Part shown: positions 49,120 through 57,651 of the stretch, one piece after another
Layout: every line of letters starts with the position of its first letter
Numbering within the stretch: position 1 is the stretch's first letter
Source: FEN-1297 sp021817845
GTDB taxonomy: Bacteria; Bacteroidota; Ignavibacteria; Ignavibacteriales; Ignavibacteriaceae
Reading direction: 5' to 3'
DNA length: 64,000 bases
Assembly: GCA_021817845.1 (NCBI GenBank)
Contig: JAKAFW010000014.1
Coordinates: forward strand, 1 to 64,000
Notes under the pieces: model-generated
Told to the model about the DNA's origin: nothing
The model's database searches: none
The model's input: only the letters and a program-made list of their open reading frames with translations
Program-made: the position numbers and the translations under genes

Positions 49120-52100
49120 TTCTATCAAAAGCGAAAGTGCATTCTGCAAATCTTGAAAAAGAAATTTCCCGCAAAATAAATGCCGGTAAGCTAAATGAAC
49201 TCTTGCTCATTGTTCCTACTAACCGGAAAATTCGATCTCTTAGAAGGGAGATTATTTCTTCAGCGCCTAATAATGCGGTTGGTAAAATTAATCTTGAGAC
49301 GATAGGTAGTTTTGCGATTAACCTTTTGTCCCCGGGCGAAGCAGCAAGTTCCCGCGTACTGAGCGATGCTTCTTCAACTGTTTTGCTCAAACAGTGCTTT
49401 CGGGAAGTTCCGCTGAAATATTTTTCAAACTATGAAAAGGATTTTCCCTTCGGAACTTTACAACGAATTAAAAATGTTATCGCTGAATATAAACGCAGGG
49501 GAGTTTCTCCGGCTTTATTACTGCGTGAAGCTGAAAATCTTAATGGCTCCGAAAAATTTAAAGCCGAAGACATAGCGGCAGTTTTCGAACTCTATAATTC
49601 AAAATGTATACAGCTTGGCGTTAGAGAAATTGGGGATGTTTATCATGAAATAATTTCTTTCGCCTCCGGGAATTTCGATAAACAATTTAGAACTTTATAT
49701 CCCGATGTTGATATAATTATCGTGAATGGTTTTGATGAGTTCACCCAGCCTGAAATCGAAATTATTAATTCCTCTGCAGATGTTAAAAATATCTCTCTTT
49801 TTATTTCCTTCGATTATTTTTCCGGCAACTCCGCGATCTTTTCTCATCTTGATAGCTGCTATAATAAGTTTGTTGATAAAGGGTTCAAAAAAATTGCCGA
49901 CGATTCAACTGAAACGCATAATGAGTTTCAGTCGTACATTAGAGAAGGACTGTTTAATACTCCGCCCGGGGAAAAATCCTTTAATTTTGAATCCTCAATT
50001 ACTAAAATCAGCGCTTTCACTAGAGAAAATGAAATTGAATTGATTGCAAAAGAAATCAAGGAAATTATTGTCAACCAAAAAGTTGAACCACATAAAATAT
50101 GCGTCACTTTTAATTTGATTCAGAAATATTCACCTTTAATACGCTATTATTTCCCATTGTATGGACTTCCTTTTAATCTTACTGATAGATATCCCCTAAA
50201 TACTTCTGCACCGGTAATTTCTATAATAAACTTTCTTGAAATCTTAGAGAATGATTTTTATTATAAAAATATTTTCCGCGCTTTAAGCAGTGGCTATTTA
50301 ACTTTTAGCAACATCGATTCTTTTAGCCTGCTAAAAGCTTCCGTAAATCTGAAAATTATTTCAGGATATAATAATTGGCAGAATTCCCTTCGTGACGCAA
50401 TATATACCTCCTCCCTTGAGGAAGATGATAATGAAAATCACTTCGACTTTAATAGAAATCTTTATGAAAAAGCATTGAAGAGCTTTATTGCACTTAATAA
50501 AATCCTTGCCCCGTTTTTTAATGAAATGTCTATCCAAGAATTTTTAGCTAAGCTTAATGAATTTATTTTTACTCAAAATTTTATCTCCAATTTGATTAAC
50601 GACCGCGAGGAGAATATTGAACTTAACGCAAAAGCTTTGTCCACTTTTATAGATGAAATTACCGGACTCTTTAATTTGCTGGAGCTTGAAAACGGTAGTG
50701 AGAAGAAATTTCCTCTTAAGTTTTTTTTGAATAACATTCGCACGGTAATAAGCGCCTCGCGTTATAATATTAAAGAAAAACCAAACTACGGAATTCAGGT
50801 TACTACGCTTAACGAAATAAGAGGACTAAAGTTTGACTATCTCTTTATTGGGGGTATGTGCGACGGCGATTTCCCTACTCGCTATTCTCCCGAAATTTTC
50901 TTTTCGGGTTCTTTCGCAAAAAATGAAAGGGTCCATCAAATCGAAGATCGGTACCATTTCTATCAGTCGCTTTGTTCGTGGAGTAAGCAGCTTTTCTTAA
51001 CTGCCCCGCTTCACGAAGAAAAAACAGAGTTTGTCGAATCCAATTTCTTGAGCGAATTTATTTCTTTATTCAAAGTGAAATTGAAAAGTGGAAAAGATTA
51101 TGAAAAGAACATTTATACAAAAGAAGAGTTATTAATTTACGCCGGTAAAAATATTGCCGCCGGATTTACTGAAGAATTAAATTTCACCGGACTTAATATC
51201 GATGAAATAAAAAAATTGATCGCAATAAATAATCTTAGGATAGAAAATCCTTTTGGAGACTCTCCGTTTACCGGCATCCTCAGCGGCAGCCTTTCTGAAG
51301 AAGCAGTTGAAAGACTGAATGAATTTAAGGATAGAAAATATTCTGTTACTCAACTTGAAACTTATGCGCTATGTCCATTTAAGTATTTTGCCGAACGTAT
51401 TCTAAAACTCGAACCGCTTGAAGAACCTTCTGAGGAGTTTGAAGCACTGGAGCTTGGTAGTCTTCTACATGAAATTTTATTTGAATTTTATCAAAAGCTA
51501 AATGACGAAAAGGTTATTTTGCAAAAAGCTAGCGATGAACATTATAAATTTGCTTACGATTTACTCTTCAAAATTGCGGAAGAAAAAATCAGCCGTGCAA
51601 ATTTCAAATCTCCTTTAAGCTTTTATGAAAAGGAAAGAATTACCGGAATTAATGGCAAGAAACAAAATTCAATTCTATTTAAATTTCTTCAGGCGGAAAG
51701 GGATGACTCTGATAGCTTTTTACCTGCATTCTTTGAAATATCGTTCGGTGACAAACTTAACAAGAAAGACGGAAAAGATTTTGATGTTGAAGGTATTAAA
51801 TTAACGGGTAAGATTGATAGGATTGATATTGATGAGACTAATAAAAAATATAGAGTGGTTGATTATAAACTAAGCGGTAAAAAACCTTCGTTAAAAGACC
51901 TCAAAACCGGTATATCTCTTCAACTGCCTCTTTATCTGTTTGCAGCGCAAAAATTGATCGATGAAAAAACAAATCAAAAGCTTACCCCTGCCGATGCTTA
52001 TATTTATTCGTTAAAGCCTACGGTAAATGATTTCGGGTTAAAGACAGTTATTAAAGAAGAAATGAATTCTGAGCTGATTAAAATCTGCATTGATTCAATT

Positions 52101-52223
52101 AAAAATTATGTTGAAAATATAGTTAATGGAAAATTCAATCTTTCAATACTCCCGGATAGAGAAACTAAAGTCTGTGGCTTCTGCGGTTTTCGTTCTGTAT
52201 GTCGTATCCAGGAAGTTAGTTAA
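49116..52223 (+). CDS. AddB-like PD-(D/E)XK nuclease/inactivated helicase
   Basis: The 1035-aa protein begins like AddB/RexB-type subunits (LLLIVPTNRKIRSLRREI) but lacks a GxGKT Walker A, so its helicase domain is probably inactive. In the C-terminal 300 residues is a RecB-type nuclease: ALELGSLLHEILFEFYQ, LTGKIDRIDI and YRVVDYKLSGKK. The four cysteines of the AddB iron-sulfur staple are present: Cys in YALCPFKYF, then CGFCGFRSVC near the end. It should help process double-strand breaks with a RecB/AddA-type helicase. No AddA gene lies in the window next to it. Confidence 0.88.
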   Translation: MILSKAKVHSANLEKEISRKINAGKLNELLLIVPTNRKIRSLRREIISSAPNNAVGKINLETIGSFAINLLSPGEAASSRVLSDASSTVLLKQCFREVPLKYFSNYEKDFPFGTLQRIKNVIAEYKRRGVSPALLLREAENLNGSEKFKAEDIAAVFELYNSKCIQLGVREIGDVYHEIISFASGNFDKQFRTLYPDVDIIIVNGFDEFTQPEIEIINSSADVKNISLFISFDYFSGNSAIFSHLDSCYNKFVDKGFKKIADDSTETHNEFQSYIREGLFNTPPGEKSFNFESSITKISAFTRENEIELIAKEIKEIIVNQKVEPHKICVTFNLIQKYSPLIRYYFPLYGLPFNLTDRYPLNTSAPVISIINFLEILENDFYYKNIFRALSSGYLTFSNIDSFSLLKASVNLKIISGYNNWQNSLRDAIYTSSLEEDDNENHFDFNRNLYEKALKSFIALNKILAPFFNEMSIQEFLAKLNEFIFTQNFISNLINDREENIELNAKALSTFIDEITGLFNLLELENGSEKKFPLKFFLNNIRTVISASRYNIKEKPNYGIQVTTLNEIRGLKFDYLFIGGMCDGDFPTRYSPEIFFSGSFAKNERVHQIEDRYHFYQSLCSWSKQLFLTAPLHEEKTEFVESNFLSEFISLFKVKLKSGKDYEKNIYTKEELLIYAGKNIAAGFTEELNFTGLNIDEIKKLIAINNLRIENPFGDSPFTGILSGSLSEEAVERLNEFKDRKYSVTQLETYALCPFKYFAERILKLEPLEEPSEEFEALELGSLLHEILFEFYQKLNDEKVILQKASDEHYKFAYDLLFKIAEEKISRANFKSPLSFYEKERITGINGKKQNSILFKFLQAERDDSDSFLPAFFEISFGDKLNKKDGKDFDVEGIKLTGKIDRIDIDETNKKYRVVDYKLSGKKPSLKDLKTGISLQLPLYLFAAQKLIDEKTNQKLTPADAYIYSLKPTVNDFGLKTVIKEEMNSELIKICIDSIKNYVENIVNGKFNLSILPDRETKVCGFCGFRSVCRIQEVS

Positions 52224-52343
52224 AATTAGCAATCGGAAGAATGAGGTATTGGAGAATTGGAGTGGTGAAGTAGTGTTAAACATTATTCCAATACTTCATT
52301 CCTCCTTTTTTCCCCTTTCTGATTTTCATCGGTTAATGACACT

Positions 52344-54326
52344 ATGAAAAAATTGTCGCTCATATTTTCTTTGTTGTTTATTTTCTTATCTGCATCTAAT
52401 AGTTTTCCACAGCTCAATAAAAAAAAATTGGTGGAATCTGAAAAACATCAGCTTCAAAATTATTATAAGATAAATAAGATCCTTTATCCGGGCGATTCAA
52501 GCATAAATATTACCTATTATGGACTTAATCTTACATTAACTTACTCGCCAAACTATCTGAAAGGCATTGCCACTGTTAACGCAAAAAGCACAGAAAATAA
52601 TTTAACTAATTTTTTCCTCGATCTTCAAGACCCCCTGCTTGTAGATTCTGTTTTATTAAACGGCAGCAAAATTCCCTTCATACATTCATCAGCTAAATTA
52701 AATATTACTCTACCTCAAATTTATAATTATGGAGAGCAATTTTCTCTTGTCATTTATTATCAAGGCATTCCGGGTTCAAGTGGATTCGGCAGTTTCGAGT
52801 TCGGCAGTCACAACAACCAGCCCGCCATTTGGTCTCTAAGCGAACCATACGGAGCAAGCGATTGGTTTCCTTGTAAGGATACTCCCGCCGATAAAGCGGA
52901 TTCTTCGGATGTCTGGGTTACGTGCAGCAATAGCTTAATTGCCGCCTCCAACGGTACTCTTCAGGCTGTGGTTGATAACGGTAACGGCACGCATACCTTC
53001 AAATGGAAAAATATTTATCCCATTGCCCAATATTTAATTTCTATAGCTATTTCTGATTATACTGTTTATACTACTTACTATCATTATGCTCCGTCTGATT
53101 CCATGCCGGTTGTATTCTATATCTATCCAGAAGATTTTAATAATGCAAAACCATACCTTGACAAAGTCGTGAACATGATAGCCGTATTTTCAAACTTTTA
53201 TGGACCATATCCTTTTTTGAAAGAAAAATATGGAGAAGCAGAATTCGGTTGGAGCGGGGGAATGGAACACCAGACAATCACTTCGCTCGGTGGCTTTGAT
53301 GATGACCTTGAAGCGCACGAACTTGCACATCAATGGTACGGAGATAAAATTACTTGTGCTGATTGGCAGGATATTTGGCTTAACGAAGGCTTTGCAACTT
53401 TCTCAGAAGCTGTTTATTTCGGTGCAACCTCCGGTACAGATGCTTATAATTTAATGATGACTTCATTTATGAATAACGCTAAAAATGCCGTAGGTTCTGT
53501 TTATGTTCAAAACATTTCCAATGTCAATTCAATTTTTGATTATAACCGGAGCTATGCTAAAGGTGCAGTTGTGCTTCACATGTTGAAAGGGATTATGGGT
53601 GACTCTCTTTTCTTTCAACTAATGAAAACTTACGCTTCTGATCCTAAAGTTGCTTATGGCGCTGCTACTACTGCCAACTTTGAGGCGGATGCTGAAAAAG
53701 TTTATGGCTCAAGTTTAAGCTATTTTTTTAATGAATGGATCTATGGCGAAAATTATCCCCATTATTCCGTTAGCTGGAATTATAATTTTATAGGTAATAA
53801 TATTTATTCCGTAAATCTTAATCTCTCTCAAACTACAAACACAAACCCTGCTTTCTTCACCATGCCTATTCAAATTCAAGTTAAAACATCTGCCGGTGAT
53901 ACAATCGTAACTATATTTAATAACCGGCAAAATCAGCTAATCAGTTTTAATGTAAAAGGAACACCGCAGTATATAAACTTTGATCCGAATAATTTGATAC
54001 TAAAAGATATTTCAATAATCGATTCCGTTGATTTAACCAAACCGCAAACATTTACCCTTTACCAGAACTATCCCAATCCATTTAATCCTTCGACCACAAT
54101 AAATTATTCAATACCCGTAAACTCAAAAGGATTTATTCAGGTAAAATTAATTGTTTATGATGAATTGGGAAATATTGTAGCAAGGTTAGTAGATAAAGCA
54201 GAACCGGCGGGAACCTACTCAGTCAAATTTCCGCCTGGTAATAAACATTTGGCAAGTGGAGTATATTATTACCAAATTATAGCCGGAGATTATATTCAGA
54301 CAAAAAATATGATTTTGCTAAAGTGA
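52344..54326 (+). CDS. Secreted M1-family aminopeptidase with type IX sorting tail
   Basis: The 660-aa protein has a signal peptide (MKKLSLIFSLLFIFLSASNSF). An M1 peptidase core follows: GGMEHQTITS (GAMEN-like), HELAHQWYGD (zinc ligands and catalytic Glu, about residue 324) and NEGFATFSEA (third ligand), then the Tyr region NRSYAKGAVVLHML. The last 85 residues hold YQNYPNPFNPSTTINYSIP and the KNMILLK end, the type IX secretion sorting domain. It should be an extracellular aminopeptidase for peptide scavenging. ATG at 52344 follows a weak site. Confidence 0.93.
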   Translation: MKKLSLIFSLLFIFLSASNSFPQLNKKKLVESEKHQLQNYYKINKILYPGDSSINITYYGLNLTLTYSPNYLKGIATVNAKSTENNLTNFFLDLQDPLLVDSVLLNGSKIPFIHSSAKLNITLPQIYNYGEQFSLVIYYQGIPGSSGFGSFEFGSHNNQPAIWSLSEPYGASDWFPCKDTPADKADSSDVWVTCSNSLIAASNGTLQAVVDNGNGTHTFKWKNIYPIAQYLISIAISDYTVYTTYYHYAPSDSMPVVFYIYPEDFNNAKPYLDKVVNMIAVFSNFYGPYPFLKEKYGEAEFGWSGGMEHQTITSLGGFDDDLEAHELAHQWYGDKITCADWQDIWLNEGFATFSEAVYFGATSGTDAYNLMMTSFMNNAKNAVGSVYVQNISNVNSIFDYNRSYAKGAVVLHMLKGIMGDSLFFQLMKTYASDPKVAYGAATTANFEADAEKVYGSSLSYFFNEWIYGENYPHYSVSWNYNFIGNNIYSVNLNLSQTTNTNPAFFTMPIQIQVKTSAGDTIVTIFNNRQNQLISFNVKGTPQYINFDPNNLILKDISIIDSVDLTKPQTFTLYQNYPNPFNPSTTINYSIPVNSKGFIQVKLIVYDELGNIVARLVDKAEPAGTYSVKFPPGNKHLASGVYYYQIIAGDYIQTKNMILLK

Positions 54327-54402
54327 GCGCCGTTTGTTTCATGAGAACTCTCTCTTTATTCTGGTGTCATTTCGCCCGGGAAAAGAAATCCTTCTTAATA
54401 TA

Positions 54403-54443
54403 GTGCCATTTCGACCGGAGGGAGAAATCCCCAACATAGCGCT
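54403..54443 (+). repeat. GTCATTTCGACC repeat, copy
   Basis: GTGCCATTTCGACCGGAGGG with GAGAAATCCCCAACATAGCG. It is the same family as 8987-9013. Confidence 0.75.
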
Positions 54444-54509
54444 TCCACTCAAATTATCCATGGAATATCTTAGTCTCGTCTAACACGCTTAACCTCATCC
54501 GGAAATATA

Positions 54510-54551
54510 GTGTCATTTCGACCGAAGGGAGAAATCCCCAACATAGCGCTG
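54510..54551 (+). repeat. GTCATTTCGACC repeat, copy
   Basis: GTGTCATTTCGACCGAAGGG with AGAAATCCCCAACATAGCGC. It is about 100 bases after the previous copy, in the same orientation. Confidence 0.75.
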
Positions 54552-54867
54552 TCACTCATATTAGCCAGGAGATATCTTCTGCCATGCAATATTAGCACTT
54601 ATCATCAAAAGCAGACTAGTTTTTGTTCAAACCCAACCCATCCGGCGAGGCGGGATTTTCCCTTTTCTTTTTTCTTGAACTTAAACTTGGCTCCATAATT
54701 CCATTACTCAACTTCACCATTGTTATAATTTTCTCCAAGATTCGCGCAACGTAAATCACCTTTAATCGTTGACGCCCAAAATATTTTCCCTTAAAATAAA
54801 CCCTAAAATAAGTTATCTTGTCTAACAATAAAATTATTATTCATTTCAAACAATTATTTAAACAGCT

Positions 54868-55737
54868 ATGAAAAACTTAACTTTTCTCTTAATCCTTTCT
54901 TCTCTTGTATTTATTAATGGATGTAATAATAAAATTATTCAGAGTCACTGGAAAAGCGGGAATATTGTAATTGACGGTAATGATTCCGATTGGGGTAATA
55001 CGCTTACCTACAACGACAAATCAAATTTCCTGTATGGTGTGCAAAATGACGGCAACTACCTCTACCTCTGCTTTGCAACCAATGACCCCGACCTGGAAGC
55101 AAATATCATCCGTATGGGACTTACTGTTTGGTTTGATAGAACAGGCGGAGATAATCAAAACTTCGGAATAAAATATCCGCTAAACTTTCAGGATATGAAT
55201 TTCCAACGCTCTGCCGGTGAGGAAAACCAACCAAGAATTCGCCAGGGAAATGAAGAGCCTATGAGCTCCGATAGATTGAAGCCTATGTTATCAAGAAAAC
55301 AGAATGACCTTGAGATTGTTGGTAGAAATAAAGACGATCTTACCCGGATGACTGTTTCCGAGCTAAAAGGAATCGAAGTGAAAATGGCTTTTCAAAACAG
55401 TACTCTTGTTTATGAAGTGAAAATGCCTTTGAACTTTAGTCCGGGGGTTCCATATGCGCTTAATACCGATACTAGTAAAACCATTAGTCTTGGTTTGGAA
55501 ACAGGGACAATAGATTTAAGCAAAATGAAAAGCAAAGGTGACCGCGGCGGAAGCTCTATAGGGAGTGATAATGCTGGTGGTGATGAAATGGGCACTGAAG
55601 GAAATGATATGGGCAGTGGTGATCAAGGGGGTGGAGTTGGTTCTTATGGAAGACGCAGAGGCGGATACCAGTCAGGTGCTTCATTGCCCTCACAATTTAG
55701 TTTCTGGGCTGAAGTTAAACTTGCTTCCGGTAAATAA
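54868..55737 (+). CDS. Hypothetical lipoprotein
   Basis: The 289-aa protein starts with a lipoprotein signal (MKNLTFLLILSSLVFINGC, lipobox Cys at residue 19). The body has SGNIVIDGNDSDWGNTLTYND, YLYLCFATNDPD and a beta-rich pattern that resembles the carbohydrate-binding-like (CBM9/DOMON-like) domain found in sugar or haem binding proteins. About residues 205-265 are glycine-rich and probably flexible. Function unknown. It is convergent with the TPR gene, with a terminator between. Confidence 0.78.
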   Translation: MKNLTFLLILSSLVFINGCNNKIIQSHWKSGNIVIDGNDSDWGNTLTYNDKSNFLYGVQNDGNYLYLCFATNDPDLEANIIRMGLTVWFDRTGGDNQNFGIKYPLNFQDMNFQRSAGEENQPRIRQGNEEPMSSDRLKPMLSRKQNDLEIVGRNKDDLTRMTVSELKGIEVKMAFQNSTLVYEVKMPLNFSPGVPYALNTDTSKTISLGLETGTIDLSKMKSKGDRGGSSIGSDNAGGDEMGTEGNDMGSGDQGGGVGSYGRRRGGYQSGASLPSQFSFWAEVKLASGK

Positions 55738-55762
55738 AATTCGAAATTATATTGACTAAAAT

Positions 55763-55853
55763 TGTTTTTTATGTCAAGATATTTTTTGTTATAAATCTTC
55801 TCAATTTCGTTGCGTTTAATTCAAAACCTGCCTGCCGGCAAGCTTGCCGCGCT
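55763..55853 (+). repeat. About 90-bp repeat, second copy
   Basis: Partner of 37184-37286. Here the middle carries the TGCCTG palindrome ACCTGCCTGCCGGCAAGC (55826-55844 region). Confidence 0.6.
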
Positions 55854-55874
55854 GTTGTTTCCGTCTTATTTGGA

Positions 55875-55905
55875 TAAAAAAACCCCCCGCAATCGCGGGG
55901 GTCTT
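55875..55905 (-). terminator. Terminator of the TPR gene
   Basis: ACCCCCGC/GCGGGGGT hairpin. On the minus strand it is followed by seven T. It lies 17 bases after the stop codon. Confidence 0.88.
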
Positions 55906-55921
55906 TAGGATGACATGATGT

Positions 55922-56686
55922 TTATTTTAACGATTTAAGAACTGTTTCAGCTACGCCTTTATAGACAGGATCAGCCTTTGCTTTTTCAAGATATTCCTTA
56001 GCCATTTTTGTATTATTCTTTTTGCTGTATGCAACACCCATATAATAATAAGGACCTCCTTCACCGATAGTCTTTTTATATTTCAAAGCATTCTGGCAAG
56101 CCTTAATTGTATTATCATATTGATTTACTAAAAAATAATCGCGGGCTAAGAAAAGATAAGCGGCATCATAATCATTGTAGCTCACTGCTTTATTTAAATA
56201 CTCAATTGCTTTTTTATAATTCTTAACTTTATCTGCTGCTTGACCAAGATTTGTGTAAGCAAGCGACATGTTAAACTTAACTGCATTCTTTAACGTGTCA
56301 TTTTTTGATGTATCAAGGACTTTCTGAAAATTATTGATAGCATCTTGGTATTTTCCTAAATTAAAATATACGTTGCCAAGATCATTATAAGCGGCTTCAA
56401 AATCAGGTTTAGTTTTAATTGTATTTTCATAGTCTGTTATAGCTGCAGTAAGGTTATTCAATTTTACCTGTGCTACTGCCATCTGATAATAGATACGGTA
56501 ATCTTTTTCAACCTTCAGAGCAGCTTCAAAGTCCGTTAGTGCGCCCGAATAGTCGGCTTTTTGCATTTTAACCAAACCGTCATTAAAAGGTTTTACAGCT
56601 GCAGAATCCATTGTTTGTGCAAGTACGCTAAAAGAAATAAATAGCGTTAGGATAAAGCTGAAAATTAAAAAAGTCTCTTTCTTCAT
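55922..56686 (-). CDS. Secreted TPR-repeat protein
   Basis: The 254-aa protein has a signal peptide (MKKETFLIFSFILTLFISFSVLAQ). About six tetratricopeptide repeats follow, for example LTDFEAALKVEKDYRIYYQM, then FEAAYNDLGNVYFNLGKYQD and AAYLFLARDYFLVNQYD. It probably serves as a periplasmic protein-protein scaffold. I took ATG at 56686 (GGAG eight bases before) rather than four codons earlier. Monocistronic. Confidence 0.87.
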   Translation of the reverse strand: MKKETFLIFSFILTLFISFSVLAQTMDSAAVKPFNDGLVKMQKADYSGALTDFEAALKVEKDYRIYYQMAVAQVKLNNLTAAITDYENTIKTKPDFEAAYNDLGNVYFNLGKYQDAINNFQKVLDTSKNDTLKNAVKFNMSLAYTNLGQAADKVKNYKKAIEYLNKAVSYNDYDAAYLFLARDYFLVNQYDNTIKACQNALKYKKTIGEGGPYYYMGVAYSKKNNTKMAKEYLEKAKADPVYKGVAETVLKSLK

Positions 56687-56929
56687 AAGTAACTCCATTT
56701 TGTTAAATTAATAAATTATTTTATGCAGTAGAATAAATTAAACCTGTAGGCTTAATTGCGCAAAACATCCTAAAAAATATGGTTACCAATAGAAAATTTC
56801 CGCATACATAAAAAATAGAAGAGTAAAAAATAATAATCAATGATTTATTTAATCATTTGATATTAATGTCACAATGTTTTTTACAAGACTATAATTATAA
56901 TCCAATTGAAACAAAATTTCGAATAGAAA

Positions 56930-56956
56930 TAAAAAAGGCGTCAATTTAGACGCCTA
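56930..56956 (-). terminator. Terminator of the RRM protein gene
   Basis: AGGCGTC/GACGCCT hairpin. On the minus strand a run of T follows. It is 42 bases after the stop codon. Confidence 0.85.
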
Positions 56957-56997
56957 TCAGAAATTAATTCCCGAATTGAGGGATTAAAAATATCTTA

Positions 56998-57249
56998 TTA
57001 CTTGCGAGCTTTAGCTTCATTAACTACGATATTTCTTCCGTCTAATTCCGATTCATTCAATGCTTTGATAGCATTTTCTGCATCAGTAGAATTCTCCATC
57101 TCAACAAAACCAAAGCCTCTTGATCTTCCGGTTTCGCGATCTTTTATAACTTTTGCTGAGACAACAGTTCCGTGTCCTTCAAAAGCTGTTTGTAATGCCT
57201 GATCGTCTATCGACCATGGCAGAGAACCTACAAATAATTTAGTACTCAC
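56998..57249 (-). CDS. RRM RNA-binding protein
   Basis: The 83-aa protein is a single RNA recognition motif with RNP2 KLFVGSLPW (residues 4-12) and RNP1 SRGFGFVEM (about 47-55). The start is GTG at 57249, preceded by GAGG eight bases before. Open-frame extensions upstream are not coding, because they read a poly-A tract. Such short RRM proteins are common in Bacteroidota and cyanobacteria, often cold- or stress-induced. Cytoplasmic RNA binding is expected. Confidence 0.92.
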   Translation of the reverse strand: MSTKLFVGSLPWSIDDQALQTAFEGHGTVVSAKVIKDRETGRSRGFGFVEMENSTDAENAIKALNESELDGRNIVVNEAKARK

Positions 57250-57651
57250 TCTAGAACCTCTAAAAAAAAATAATAAAAAACACCGGACTAATTCCAGATA
57301 AACAAAACTACACATAATATTGCCCATAACCTAATTAAATCTGCTACCTTGGGGCAAGCGCACATTAAATAAAACTCCGAGGTTTTTCTCTACACTCTTA
57401 TAGCTGATACCAACTAAATCTAACAAACCATTCAAAAAAGGGAAAAAAAATCAAAAATAGTCCCTCAAACGTTCTGAATGCACTGTGAATACACTCTGAA
57501 TGCACCTCCCTCCCTATATATCCCATATCTTCAAGTCTTACAATCTCCCTTTTTGCGAATTATTCTTTCTTCAGCCCATTCTATTTAAATTGCATTTCAG
57601 GCGTTCAATATTTAATTTTGAGACTCAATATATAATGAAGAAAAGGAATAA
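57250..57651. other. Divergent intergenic region before secA
   Basis: About 400 bases that should hold the divergent promoters of the RRM gene and secA. It contains the 121-bp repeat at 57434-57554. No other structure is clear. Confidence 0.55.
57434..57554. repeat. 121-bp repeat upstream of secA (copy 2)
   Basis: AAAAAAGGGAAA at the left and TCTCCCTTTTT at the right, with the near-tandem units CTGAATGCACT, GTGAATACACT and CTGAATGCACC in the middle. Same build as 9757-9877 upstream of sdhC, in the same orientation relative to the operon. Confidence 0.75.

Larger units (their letters stand above)
54327..54867. other. Intergenic region with dispersed repeats
   Basis: The 540 bases contain copies of the GTCATTTCGACC...GAGAAATCCC repeat near 54403-54443 and 54510-54551, each followed by CCAACATAGCGCT, and a partial copy near 54364. 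CATCCGGCGAGGCGGGATTTTC near 54638 is another palindromic remnant. No gene is supported. Confidence 0.6.

Noticed and set aside
54510..54828. Short frames on both strands between the M1 peptidase and the lipoprotein
   Set aside because: They consist of dispersed repeat sequence and palindromic remnants, without start signals.
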